This document shows, piece by piece, positions 38,348 to 49,978 of a stretch of 64,000 bases of DNA (the first letter of the stretch is position 1; each line of letters opens with the position of its first letter). The translations under genes were made by a program, and so were the position numbers. The DNA comes from Nephromyces sp. MM_2019 (taxonomy: Eukaryota; Apicomplexa; Aconoidasida; Nephromycida): NCBI GenBank assembly GCA_015657535.1, contig JADHZB010001973.1, positions 15,521 through 79,520 on the forward strand. The letters are read 5' to 3'. The notes beneath the pieces are model-generated. The model ran no database searches. It was not told the origin of the DNA and was given only the letters and a program-made list of their open reading frames with translations.

Positions 38348-39781
38348 ATGTCAAATACAACTTCGAGTTGCTCTGACAATATGGCAACAGAAGAGACAAA
38401 TTCAACGCACTCAAATTCCTGGGAGTCTTTATTTACAACTTCTAGCACATTAACATTTTCAGAATCAACCGAACTCATTTTAACTACAGTCGACAAATCT
38501 TTCTCTCGATTTCCAGATTTCTTGAAGTTATGCAATTATTTCTATGTAAGGCCCTCATACGTATTTTTATGCTTGCTTTTTATCGTCATTACAGCTACTA
38601 CCTATGGGTTTTGTCTCAATCTAATGCTAGATACAATTAGATTTTACTACCCGGGTAAGTATAAAATTGTATTCACAAATCTCTTATACACTTAGAAAGT
38701 GTACTTATTATATTATACAATTTTCTATTATGACACAATGCACACGCACTGAATTCATCCAACATACACAAAACAAGCTATTCCATCACACATGAATAGC
38801 ATTATGTACACAATAAAAACTATTTCAATATGCACAAGTCACTGAAATGTGTGCAACTACACTATGCCATTGGGTAGGCACTGCAATACCCCAATCCTTA
38901 CCAACAATAATAAACACAGACTGCACCCTCTCAATACACACAGTCTACACTTTTCCAATACATATTCATTACATAACCCCAATTACACTTTCTTCTTTAT
39001 CCCATCACATATGCAATAAAATATTCTAATAGGCATACAGTATTTTAAAACCCAACACACAATATATCTACAAACGATTTAAAAACCCAACAACACGTAT
39101 TACTAATGATACATGATATAGATAGTAAGTACTACTACAGATTTCAATTTTATTTATTGCTTAATTATTTCAAACAGCATGGAACTCATTTAAGGCGATT
39201 GAGTCATCTGATATGGAACTATTGAAATCTAATTTGACTTATTGGATTGTGATCTCATTTCTCAATTTTTCTGAAAAACTCTTCAAGTGGTTCCCATTTT
39301 GGTACCTGATCAAATTTACAATCTCGATATATTTAACTATTCCATATTTTGAGGTAAATCCAAGTAGGGAAATTTTAGAAACACTTTGATGCTAAGTATA
39401 ACTTGTTACCTTGTGTAACATCGACTTCTTAATGAATGTATAATTATTGTTATACCACTCATTTGGATTACCATTTTTATCTCCGCTCATTTTTTCCCCA
39501 TTCTAATCCTTTATCAGGGTCCTAAAATAATATACAACCAGTTCATAAGAAAAACGTTAAAAAGGCACCAAGATAAGCTTGAAAGAATATTCAATGATAT
39601 CTTTCTCAGCATGAAAGAGCTTTTTATTACTTTATTACATTACATTGTAAATAGTATAAAGCCACAACAAAACAAAAACTACACAGCTGTTCCACAAACA
39701 GAAACTTTATTAGAAAATCTAAGCAGAATAAGCAAAAATATGGATGTTAGAGATAGAAGAATTTCTATAGCTAAAAGCTAA
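38348..39781 (+). CDS. YOP1: YOP1/REEP (TB2/DP1/HVA22) ER membrane-shaping protein
   Basis: Exons 38348-38654, 39178-39353 and 39518-39781 encode 248 residues. A Ser/Thr-rich N-terminus of about 50 residues precedes the family core. The core has a hydrophobic hairpin, YVFLCLLFIVITATTYGFCL, then RFYYPAWNSFKAIES (the conserved YPxYxSxKAIES) and LTYWIVISFLNFSEK. KWFPFWYLIKF and GPKIIYNQFI complete it. This is the signature of TB2/DP1/HVA22 reticulon-like proteins, which insert as wedges and curve tubular ER. The C-terminal ~70 residues after the domain are basic and probably cytosolic. Intron 1 (523 bases) and intron 2 (164 bases) are AT-rich. Confidence 0.93.
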
Positions 39782-41758
39782 CTCCTAGGGTTAACTTCAC
39801 TGATCTACAGCAGATTTATTTATTACCTGTATACATAAATTGTTTTTATATCAGTGTACTTATGTTGTGCGTAGCTCTATCCTTCGTATTTCTCTAAATC
39901 ATGTTCATTTGTGTTATTGGAGTTCGATTACTTCTAAGGGTGCTTCATTTTTATTGTGCTTTGTATGTATTTGAATTTTACGTGTTTCTCCAAATATGTG
40001 CTTGTGTAATACAAAATGCCAAAGATTAATTCTTTGGCGGTGTACTAGGCTAGTAGTATATATATTTGTTCTCACTTTTTTGCTTTCAATTTTAATTTTA
40101 TGTATTGCAAATGATCAACTCTTTGTATACAGTCTATATATTGATTTCAAGAAAGCATTTCACTAATTTGCAACAGCTACATATAATTGATCTTCGAAAT
40201 TGGAGAATCATCATTATCTTTGAGTTAGAAACTAATAAGGAAAAGTATTTCTTATTCAATGTGTTTAGATAAACTCATTTTACAATTTTATACTTATACT
40301 ATAGCACACTCTTATTTATGATATGCGTGAATTTGCTTACAGACTGCATCAAAATTTTTTGTTTCATTGCCTCAACAATCTTAATGTTTTCTGTATTTTA
40401 TCATATACACCCTAGTTTATTTTATTGTGTATATGGATTTCACTATCTAAGAGTCTTTCAATTGGAGAAAATAGGTCTTTATTTTTAAAAATAAATCTAT
40501 TTATTTCAATGTTCGATCTGCATAATTTTGAAATTTTACTTTCCTTTACCATTTTTCGAAATAAATAGTACTAAAATAATTTATATTAATACTAACACAT
40601 GATCTAATTGGTCTAAATGGACCCACCTATTTTTGTTATTTTTATTTTGAAATTCAAAGTGAAAATAAACGAAAAAAAATTGTCTAGCAAAAAATATCTT
40701 TGGAGCCAGGAAATCATATTAAGCTAATTATTACAGTTGAAATTGTGATTTATTTTCATATAACCTTAATTTTGGAAGTGTGTAAATATATTTACATTAA
40801 TAATAAAAACTTTATTAACATTTCAAGGATTTCGTGTGTTTATATATGAGATATATTAACAGAAATGCAATAGTATATTGACATGTTTGAAAATTACACC
40901 CAACTTATTTAAATTCACTTATTCTATTATGTTAGGGATACAGTTGTATGTGAATATGTGTGTGTGTATATATAATAATATGCTCTGGATGAGCTTTGTA
41001 TTTAATGATTTATGTGCCCATTTTAATCTTTTATCTAATTGTTTTGATTAGTATTGGGTGAGCATTTATCTTTTTTATATATTTATGATTTATGGATGTC
41101 TAGATTTCTATTCACAAATTTCTTTAATAGTCATTGATTTATATACATCTGTTTTAACAATAATTATATATAAACTTATGTGAATGTTATTTATGATAAT
41201 AATAAAAGTATCCAATAATTAAAATAGTATATATTTTTTTTTCTATACAATAATTAATGATTTAAAAGTTTATGCTTTATAAGGAGTAATGTATATATTT
41301 GTGGATTACAGTGGATTATATATATGTGTAATAAATTTAATGAATGATCAGCGTGTGTGTGCAAGCAGCCAATACGCATTAAAATCTAAAAATATATGTG
41401 CTTGTGTTAGTAAGTAACATAGGCTATATTTTATTCTATGTGTCTGTAACTGAATGAATGATATGATGCATTTTTGGGTACGTATAAGCATCATGCTTTT
41501 GCGTTTGTGTTTAATTGCCTATGGGTGTGTATAAAAAAAAAATAACTGCTGAACACATGCATGTTAAATATAATAGATATCAGTAAAACCTATGTTTGTA
41601 TTTCATATACATATCGAAAGACATTCATCTATCAAATCCTCTCCCGACCAACTATTTAAATATCTAGGCACTCTCACTAGCTATTTCTCCAGTCTTTAAA
41701 AATTCATCGTCGAATCCCTCATAATTTTCCCAAATCCTCTCTCTTTTTCTTGGTCAAT
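39782..41758. other. Intergenic region between two plus-strand genes
   Basis: About 2 kb of AT-rich DNA with TG tracts at 40950-40975 and 41350-41450. The last ~150 bases before 41759 are C/T-rich, consistent with the 5' leader of the TPR-like gene. Nothing else was recognised. Confidence 0.7.
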
Positions 41759-44700
41759 ATGGAAAGAGTTACACATCCCGATAAACCACCCTCTAACGAC
41801 CCAACTACAGAGGAGCCAACATCCACAACAAAAACCTCTAATTCAGACAAACCCAATACCCAAAACTCTCCTGGGATGTCTTCCTCTACCAATCCAAACA
41901 TATCTCTGCTACACCTCAACCCATTTGGCATAGGTATAAGTCCTCCCACTGGTGAGAGCCCTGCTAGCAACATCTCACCTACAAGAGATGCAAATCTTGC
42001 ACTTGAAGAGATGGAACACGAACTCATCCGACTGAGAGCATCACATAATGAACTCCTCGAAAAACTAAGCCGGAAGGAGGGAAGCGTATCGACACCACAA
42101 GCCCTAAGGGAAGAGCCAACAATCCCCCCAGATGTAACCTTACTACCCCAACAAACATTAAATGAAGTGATGGGAGATAAAGAAGAGCTATCAGATCAAT
42201 TAATCGAGTCGAGGCGCATGCAGGAGGAATTGAACAACCAGGTTGTTGAGCTGAGTAAGCTCCTCTCACAAGAAAAGTCAGAGCGACTCAAGTATGACCG
42301 TCTCGCCTTCAATACCCAAGCAGAGAATGTCAGGCTTGAGGGTGAGCTAAACATAGCCAATCAAAGGATAGAGAATATGCTGGATTCATCAAAATGGGCG
42401 CACACCCAAATGTTAAGTGAGCGAGACAATCTGAAATCAGCTTATGAGGAGGTTTCAAGCCTCAAGATTGAGAAACACAAGCTTGAAGTAGATCTTGGAA
42501 ATTTAAATAAGGCAAAAGAAACAACAGAAAAGGCACTCTCTGAACAAAAACAAAAGTATGAGGATCAACTATCTACAGCAAGAGAAGAACAAGTTAAACT
42601 TAAGACGTCGGCAGAACAATCTGATATTTACTATAAAAAAAGCTTGGAACTGAAGACAGAGATGATCCAAGTGAAGGATACAATCATCAAGAAACATGAA
42701 GACCAATTATCTAAGTACTCTGCACACATAAAGGAGTTGAGCCAAAAGGTTGATGATGACCAGCAAGTGATCCTTGGCCTACAGGAAAATACCCAAGATC
42801 TACAGTCACAGATCAATTTAATCCAGGAGGAAAAGGAAAACATGAAATCAATATATGGCAATGAAAAAGATCGTCAACTCTTAAATTTATCACACCAACA
42901 AGTAAGAGACATAATGCAAAGAAAGTTCAATGATAGCCCACAATTCTCAGCGGATGATAAGGCCCTGCAACTCGTTATAGAATTAGAATCTAAAACAGCA
43001 GAATGTCTCGAACACAAGGGTAATTATCTCAATTGCAAGTCAGACTATGATCAACTGAAAACACTATATGACGATATGATCACTGAGAAGACTAAAATTG
43101 AAGAGAAAAACAATCAGCTAGGCCGTGAGGTTTCACGGCTACACATTGCACTTCAATCTGCCTTCAAGAAACACAAGGAGTTCGATTTGCAAAATTCTGA
43201 CCTCAAACAAAGTATGAGAAATACAGAAGAAAAATTAACTTTCCTCAATCATCATTGTGATCAGCTTGTGGAGAAAATCACTATTTTAATGTATGATAAG
43301 GAATTAGAAAGTAATGAGAAAAAAGGAACTACCACAGCCACACCTTTTGAAAGTTATTCTGAGCTTGTTGAGCAAAACAATCAACTCCGCATCAATGTAC
43401 AAAGACTGATGAAGGCTAAGGAAGGTGAGACCAACAACAAAGTCACACAGCTAGAATTAGATGTAAAGATTTATAAGGGACAATTAGAGAAATTATCTGA
43501 CGAGAGGGAAAAATTTGCAAATGAAGCTCTAAGTATAATTGAAGACTTGAAATCTCAGCGTGAGGAATTGCTTGATAAAATTAAGGATCTAACGCAAACC
43601 CAGCCACACAAACAATCACAGCAGCAACAAAAAAGCTCTGAAGAAACGAACGAGAATGGAAACGTTACAGAAACCCTAGTTCAACAACTTAACATTGTCA
43701 TGGACACACTAAAAAATGTTAAAAAAGAGAGCCAAGAAAATCAGAATGAATCAATGAACCTATCCCAAAAACTAGCTGTAACAAAGGCGAGTGAAGAATA
43801 CTACAAGAATACAACTACTGAACTTATTGCGCGCATTGAAGAATTGCAAAAGTCTCTGTTAGATAATTCACTCTCGCTCACACGTTTAGAAGAGCAATAT
43901 CAACACTTGCTAAAAGATAAGGAAGCATTGAAGAACGAGAATAAGCTTATGAAATTACATGAACAAGAATTAAAAAGTCAGATTGATCATATCAATTCTC
44001 AACTAAAATTAGAGAAATCAACCATTACACAACTCAATGACAAGCACGAAAACCTCATTATTGAACACAATCATAGGATGTCTATGATGAGTGACTCTTT
44101 AGCACAAACCAAGGTTAACCTTATGCTCATGGAAAAACAATACAACCAATTGTTAGATAAGAATGAAACAGATCTCAAACTATTCCACAATCAAATTAAG
44201 ACTGTGTCAGAAACAATCAAATTTGAGTCACAGAAAAAGAGAAAACTAGAAGAACAAATCAGAGATCAAACGGTTGAATTTGATAATATTAAGAAGATCC
44301 AAAATGACACAGCCATGCAGCTATCCATAAACAAAACCAAGCTCGATGAACGCACCAAACAAATTGAATATCTAAAGAGTAAAAGAGCAGCAATTGATGA
44401 TCAAACAAACTGGGTTACAAGAGATTCTTTAATGGGAGCCACAGAAGGCATGACAACAGCATTAACAGCGAGTAGTCCTGTGCATAAAGATCAAAACCAT
44501 GAAAAATTGAATGAAATTGAGAAGTTGAAATCAGAGTTAGAAAGTGCACAGTCGATGCAGAAACATTGGAAAGATTTAGCTTCACAGAATAAAGAAGAAA
44601 TTGAACACCAAAAGAAATTAGTGGAAAAGCACCTCAAATCAATTGAAGAAAATCTCAAAAAGATAACAGAGTATGAACATCAAGTATCCGCGGCAACTGA

Positions 44701-46918
44701 TCAGCTTGTTAACCTCGAAACAGAAAAGAATGAACTATTGAAAGAAATCGATAATCTAAACTCGAAACTCCACACACAAACACACGATGAAGTCCAGGCC
44801 TCTCTAAAGCTTGCTCACGAAAAGCTAAAAACATTACTTGAGGAGAAAAAATTATGGAGAAATGACAAAGAACAGTTAGAGCAAGAAATTAGAAACCAAA
44901 TTCAATCTAGAGGTCGTGACATTGAACAATTTAATAAAACAAAAGAAAATCTAACAATTTTGGAGAAGAATTTATCTGCTGTTACATCTGAGAAAGATGA
45001 ATACATACAACAACTCAATACTCTAAAGAGTGAACAAGTCTTAGAGCATCAGCTACTCCTCAAGAAAGTATCAACACTCCAAAGCCAACTAAGTAGGACA
45101 GAATTAGAAAACCATAAGTTAGAAAACTTACTCAACGAACGAATGAAGAATGTTAGTGATGAGACACTCAAATTACACTTACAAGACGTAATTATGAGAA
45201 AGTCAGAGCTTGAGAGTCAATTAGAGGAAGCACATGTCAAGAATGCACACCAAGAGGCTATACAGAATCGTTTAGAAAATGAGTTGAGAGAGGAAAGAGA
45301 AAAATTAAAGAATGAACAGAAAAAAATAATGGATATGAAAATGAATTTGGAAGAACATCAATCACTCATGCAGAAAATGGGTGAAAATGCTTCGCTCAGG
45401 AGCTCATTGGAACACCTTAGATTGGAGCGGGAAGCAACAATAAAGTCAATGCGTGACCTACAAGTACGTTTAGATGGAGAACGTGAAAATATTGAGCCAC
45501 TAAAATTAAAAAACGCACAATTAGGTGCACAAATATCATCTTATGAGCGACAGATTAAGCAACTAGAAGAACAAGTTGCATCATGGAAGAAAAATTATGA
45601 GAAGATAGCAACTCTCTATGATGGTTTAGACAGAGATGAATTCATTGAAGCAAAGAAGAAATCAGTTGAATATGAGGCTGAGGTTAAAACCTTGAATGAT
45701 GAGAAAAAACAATTGCTAGATCAAAATAAAGAACTCTCAACTCGTCTAGATCACAGCAATAAACAAATTATAAGCTTGAGTGAGAGCTTAGCTAAAGAAT
45801 CACAAAATCAATCAAGAATAAATTCTCTACTAGTAGAGAGAAATTTTCTTATCTCAGAAAAGAACACACTCACAACAGAAAAGAATACACTTTTATCAGA
45901 GAGGGATACCCTTAAAAATAAGATAACTGAATCCAATGAACAGTTATTAAAACTAAGAAATGAAAACCAAACACTATTAAATACAGAATCTAGGACTAAA
46001 TTAGAATATAACCAGGAGCAACAAAAAAACAAAAAGTTGACTGAACAATTGCGCATAGCGAAATCAACACCCCATTCTACAACACAACAACCTATTTATA
46101 AAGTATCAAACCCCCCTACACGAAATATAAGTGGTAATCTCTCGAATAGTTTAGCTCGTATGGGTAAGCTATTGAGTGTAACTACACACATTGCAGGCTC
46201 AGCTGTAAATAATTTAGGTGAATCAACTAAGGAGTTCCAAGAGAAACAAAGAAAACAAGAAGCAACAATTTCTGAACTCATGAAAACTAATGAAACTCAA
46301 AAAGAGGTATTAGAAGAACTACGTGAAAATAACACAAAATTAACAGAAGAGAAAGAGTCCCTACTCCAATATGTAACAAATATGGGGAATCAAAAAACAG
46401 ACTGTGAAGAATCATATGGTGAGATTGTTGATTATGAAGAAGGTGTTACTGATGAAGCAAATGAATTTGACGAGAATACAAATATTGAAGATGAGGATGG
46501 TGAACAACCAATTTGTGAGGGTGATGATCAAAATGACGTTGGGCTTATGAATGATGATGATAGTAGACAAGGTGCTGCAGAAGGTGAACTTGATGCAAAT
46601 AGAGCTTTAAATAAGGATGGAAGACCTGATCTTCAACATACGGATTCACAAACTCGAAAGACATATAATGAAGAAACAGATACACACTTGACCTTTACAC
46701 ATGGTAAGTCAGACATAACCACCAATTCTAACCTCTCAGAGTTAAATCCTGATGAAGAAGGCTCATATTCATCATCAACAGAAAAAAAAATTACAATTGA
46801 ACTATCTCACAACACACAAACGGCAAATTTTGAACAAATAATGGAGAGTTCCGAACAACCCAATGACACACAAACAAAACCTGATGAAACGCCTCATGAA
46901 AATCAAACGAATCAATAA
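41759..46918 (+). CDS. Giant coiled-coil protein, TPR/Mlp nuclear-basket type
   Basis: A single uninterrupted reading frame of 1719 codons. The first ATG is at 41759; the frame is also open from a TTG nine bases upstream. The Pro/Ser/Thr-rich head (about 100 residues) precedes almost continuous coiled coil to about residue 1500. A short Ser/Thr/Pro patch (THSTTQQPIYKVSNPPTR) and a strongly acidic, disordered tail (DEANEFDENTNIEDEDGEQ) follow. Two segments resemble TPR/Mlp proteins: SYSELVEQNNQLRINVQRL, like the ELxEQNQxLLxxVRxL signature, and NASLRSSLEHLRLEREATIK followed by VASWKKNYEKIATLYDGLD, like LRxEN...WKxRxxxLxxKYxxxD. TPR/Mlp anchors the nuclear-pore basket and organises mRNA export and spindle-checkpoint factors. 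Any long coiled coil can mimic these, so the family is probable, not proven. Confidence 0.7.
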   Translation: MERVTHPDKPPSNDPTTEEPTSTTKTSNSDKPNTQNSPGMSSSTNPNISLLHLNPFGIGISPPTGESPASNISPTRDANLALEEMEHELIRLRASHNELLEKLSRKEGSVSTPQALREEPTIPPDVTLLPQQTLNEVMGDKEELSDQLIESRRMQEELNNQVVELSKLLSQEKSERLKYDRLAFNTQAENVRLEGELNIANQRIENMLDSSKWAHTQMLSERDNLKSAYEEVSSLKIEKHKLEVDLGNLNKAKETTEKALSEQKQKYEDQLSTAREEQVKLKTSAEQSDIYYKKSLELKTEMIQVKDTIIKKHEDQLSKYSAHIKELSQKVDDDQQVILGLQENTQDLQSQINLIQEEKENMKSIYGNEKDRQLLNLSHQQVRDIMQRKFNDSPQFSADDKALQLVIELESKTAECLEHKGNYLNCKSDYDQLKTLYDDMITEKTKIEEKNNQLGREVSRLHIALQSAFKKHKEFDLQNSDLKQSMRNTEEKLTFLNHHCDQLVEKITILMYDKELESNEKKGTTTATPFESYSELVEQNNQLRINVQRLMKAKEGETNNKVTQLELDVKIYKGQLEKLSDEREKFANEALSIIEDLKSQREELLDKIKDLTQTQPHKQSQQQQKSSEETNENGNVTETLVQQLNIVMDTLKNVKKESQENQNESMNLSQKLAVTKASEEYYKNTTTELIARIEELQKSLLDNSLSLTRLEEQYQHLLKDKEALKNENKLMKLHEQELKSQIDHINSQLKLEKSTITQLNDKHENLIIEHNHRMSMMSDSLAQTKVNLMLMEKQYNQLLDKNETDLKLFHNQIKTVSETIKFESQKKRKLEEQIRDQTVEFDNIKKIQNDTAMQLSINKTKLDERTKQIEYLKSKRAAIDDQTNWVTRDSLMGATEGMTTALTASSPVHKDQNHEKLNEIEKLKSELESAQSMQKHWKDLASQNKEEIEHQKKLVEKHLKSIEENLKKITEYEHQVSAATDQLVNLETEKNELLKEIDNLNSKLHTQTHDEVQASLKLAHEKLKTLLEEKKLWRNDKEQLEQEIRNQIQSRGRDIEQFNKTKENLTILEKNLSAVTSEKDEYIQQLNTLKSEQVLEHQLLLKKVSTLQSQLSRTELENHKLENLLNERMKNVSDETLKLHLQDVIMRKSELESQLEEAHVKNAHQEAIQNRLENELREEREKLKNEQKKIMDMKMNLEEHQSLMQKMGENASLRSSLEHLRLEREATIKSMRDLQVRLDGERENIEPLKLKNAQLGAQISSYERQIKQLEEQVASWKKNYEKIATLYDGLDRDEFIEAKKKSVEYEAEVKTLNDEKKQLLDQNKELSTRLDHSNKQIISLSESLAKESQNQSRINSLLVERNFLISEKNTLTTEKNTLLSERDTLKNKITESNEQLLKLRNENQTLLNTESRTKLEYNQEQQKNKKLTEQLRIAKSTPHSTTQQPIYKVSNPPTRNISGNLSNSLARMGKLLSVTTHIAGSAVNNLGESTKEFQEKQRKQEATISELMKTNETQKEVLEELRENNTKLTEEKESLLQYVTNMGNQKTDCEESYGEIVDYEEGVTDEANEFDENTNIEDEDGEQPICEGDDQNDVGLMNDDDSRQGAAEGELDANRALNKDGRPDLQHTDSQTRKTYNEETDTHLTFTHGKSDITTNSNLSELNPDEEGSYSSSTEKKITIELSHNTQTANFEQIMESSEQPNDTQTKPDETPHENQTNQ

Positions 46919-47497
46919 TATGACTGCCTATCATCATCATCTAATTCGACACATGATATAAACAGTTTATTTTTATTTTCACCTTCACACACTCATATAA
47001 CGCTTATCTACCCTGAATTTACACACTCTATTTTTAAAGAGTTCATATAATTGTAGGTATATTTATATATAGAGATATCTACCTAAGTTTACACAATCTA
47101 TCTTTTGAAATTAAAAATCAACTGTAATTTATTATGAACCAAATGTTCAATTTAATTTATTTGGTATTTTGTTATTTCCTACACATTTCTTGATTTAGTT
47201 ATACTGAAATATTTCACTTAATATTATTATCTCTACTCATATTCGGTGTCTATATCTAAAGTGTGTATTCATATATCATTAGTGTGGTTTCATTTCTATT
47301 ATCCAAGAATACACATACATATATGTGTTTGTTGTATTTTTTAATGCCTAGATTAATGTTAATTAATGCATGGGTGTAGATTATAAATAAATTTAGTGTG
47401 TGTACGATGTGTCGTGCCTCATTTAATTCTTATTTTAAAAATTTTAAGTTATAGAGTTTTGTTAATGGATTATTTAAATTTGTGTTTCTGAGAGGAA
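46919..47497. other. Convergent 3' ends, AT-rich
   Basis: Holds the 3' untranslated regions of the TPR-like gene (+) and casein kinase 2 beta (-). Nothing else was recognised. Confidence 0.75.
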
Positions 47498-49978
47498 TTA
47501 GTCATTTATAGTTGACTCGCTTGACATCCCATCACTCAAAGCTATTGAATTTGACAAACTTTGATTGGTATCTCCATATTCACCCTGAAATTAAGGTGCG
47601 TGATATGAGTAAATACATAGGAGGTATTTTAAATTTTAGGTTATGTGTAAATTTAAATCAAGGCAAATTGGTGAATGGCTTTGCGGACTCATAAGTAGGT
47701 AATTTGATGAGGATTATGTGTGTGTATTTATAAGTATGTGTTTTGTTTGTTGTGTGTGGAGAATATTTTGAGGGGTGTTTAATGTACAAGATGCCATAGT
47801 AGGAGGTTGGTCTAAATATTTTGCATAGGTTATGTGAAACTTAAATATTGTCGGGTGTGGTAAATGTATGTGTGTGTATAAGAAAAAAAGTGTGTATAGT
47901 ATAAATATATATTAATATGTGTATGCTTGTAATACAAATGTCCATATATAAGAATAAATAAATATATATATATATATATATATATGATTTAGACAATATT
48001 TATAATGTTTAAAATACTTAAGTGACTTTTAAGTTTGTAGGGCCTTAGCCACATGTCTAGATAAATAATACTTTTCTACTTGAATAAGTGATAAGAAAAT
48101 CAGTGAGATATTATATGGAGCTTCAATGTTATAAAATCATCTTGTTGTGGAGCATAGAAATTCTTACCTCTTGAAGCTTAGTTTCGATTATACCACAGTT
48201 TTTCCAAACTCGAAAACCGAATATTTTTGGTATGTAAGGTATAGGAGGCTCACAATCAAGCTGAAAAAGTGTTTAAAAGAAGGTGAAAGAAATCACAAAA
48301 TGCTTTGTTGGTGAATGTTCGTGATCATGCTAAAACAGTGTGTAACAACATAGGTAAGATATTGTAAAAGCTATGAAAATATGTAAATTCAGAGGGGCAG
48401 AAATCTATTATATCGTTGCTTCTCTGAAGGATCATTTATAAACAATTTGTTTACACACTAACCAATTCTGTAAATGTTTGTATAAAAATGTGTGGAAATG
48501 ATGTACCAAAATTGGCACCATCAAGGGGCCTGATTGCATCACGTCTATTATAGGTTTCTTGACATCGTTGACAATACAACTAAAAGATTAGATAAGTGTG
48601 TATGTGTGGGAATCTAAATAATAGAACTATTCTTCTTACTCTTGCTCTATGTATATGTAGATCATCAGATAGTCCAACAGGTAATAAAGGAGCTTGTTTA
48701 CATAACACCCTAGGGCAAACACCAAAAGCATTGTCTAGGTATTTTTCCTTCTGTAAAATATATATGTGTAAAGGCTTTGTAAATATTGATCACATATAAA
48801 CCTTATTATTATAGGTGGTATAGTTACGTAATTGACATGTATAAATATTGACAATGGAGGTTTAAATATATACACACACATACATAGCTTATAAATTATC
48901 ATTTGAATCGACACAAACATATAAACACTAAGCAATAATCAGAAGAGAAACAAGATATAGCTCAAAAAATCGATTTTGTTTTAGAGACCATAATTTTTAA
49001 TCCTCTAGGTGATAAGATGTAACGTGCGTGAAGCATAGCATATAGATTTTTTGCGTTTTTATAGATAGCATGTTGTTCGGGATTCTTCAGATCAGCTATA
49101 CATTCACAGAAATATCAATAAGGCGATTAGAGGAAGAAATTTGTGTGTATATACATATATGCATATGATTTTATGCTATTGCGTGGGGTTAGTTTCTTTA
49201 TGAACTGGCTGACACGTTAATCATATTGTGCGTTTTAAAAAGATACGATTATGTGAGGCTGATCTCATATTGATTAATGTAAGTATAAGAAATCAAAATT
49301 GGGCAAGTGAAAACTTTTCAATTTTTATAAAATAAGGAATAATGCATGCTTATAGAGAGTTATGCATACCTTCAGTGAGTTCTCCATCCTGAATCATTGA
49401 TAAGGCCTTTGAGTAATCTGTTATTACACTGGATAAACCATTGTAACTAAACGGGTCTACAAGGAATTCATCATCGATCTGTGACAGAAAAAATGAATTT
49501 TGTTACTTGTGTAGTGTTTATGTAGGTATATGTCTTATCACTGAGTCCTAATTCTCTTGATGCCTACTATCAATTCATTAAGTTTCATACTAAAAAAAAG
49601 CTTGTGCTTATCTATATACCCCATAATTATTTAATTTAATATTTCTATAAAAAATAACCCCACCTAGATAATACAAACAAATAAGTTACGCATGTGTCGA
49701 AAATAAAATATTGACGGTGTATAACGCTCAAGTATGTATATGTAAAGGTGTAAATCTAAAGTTAATTGGCTCTATTGAATCAAGGAAGATCTAGTTTTTA
49801 TAATCAAATCACTGATGTATTCGGATTCGCTTAATTCATAAGTTTAATAATTACACAGTGTGAAAAGGTCATGAAACACTCATACCTCAACAAGAAAACC
49901 ATTTCCATCTAGACTGCAATACCAAGTAATCCAAGAGGAGCTATCTGATGAATCATCTGAACTCATAAAAAATGGCAT
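47498..49978 (-). CDS. CSNK2B: Casein kinase 2 regulatory (beta) subunit
   Basis: Seven minus-strand exons, 49886-49978, 49370-49478, 48989-49095, 48640-48750, 48463-48579, 48168-48260 and 47498-47584, encode 238 residues in frame. The order follows CK2 beta: [20 protein letters not shown], an acidic [12 protein letters not shown] helix region, and [31 protein letters not shown] supplies the first Zn Cys pair and [10 protein letters not shown] the second. [16 protein letters not shown] and [13 protein letters not shown] follow. The protein dimerises through the zinc ribbon and builds the alpha2-beta2 holoenzyme. The ~29-residue Ser/Asp-rich C-terminal tail differs from the animal one. The third donor is GTCTCT, a weak site, but the join is required by homology. 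Confidence 0.96.
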
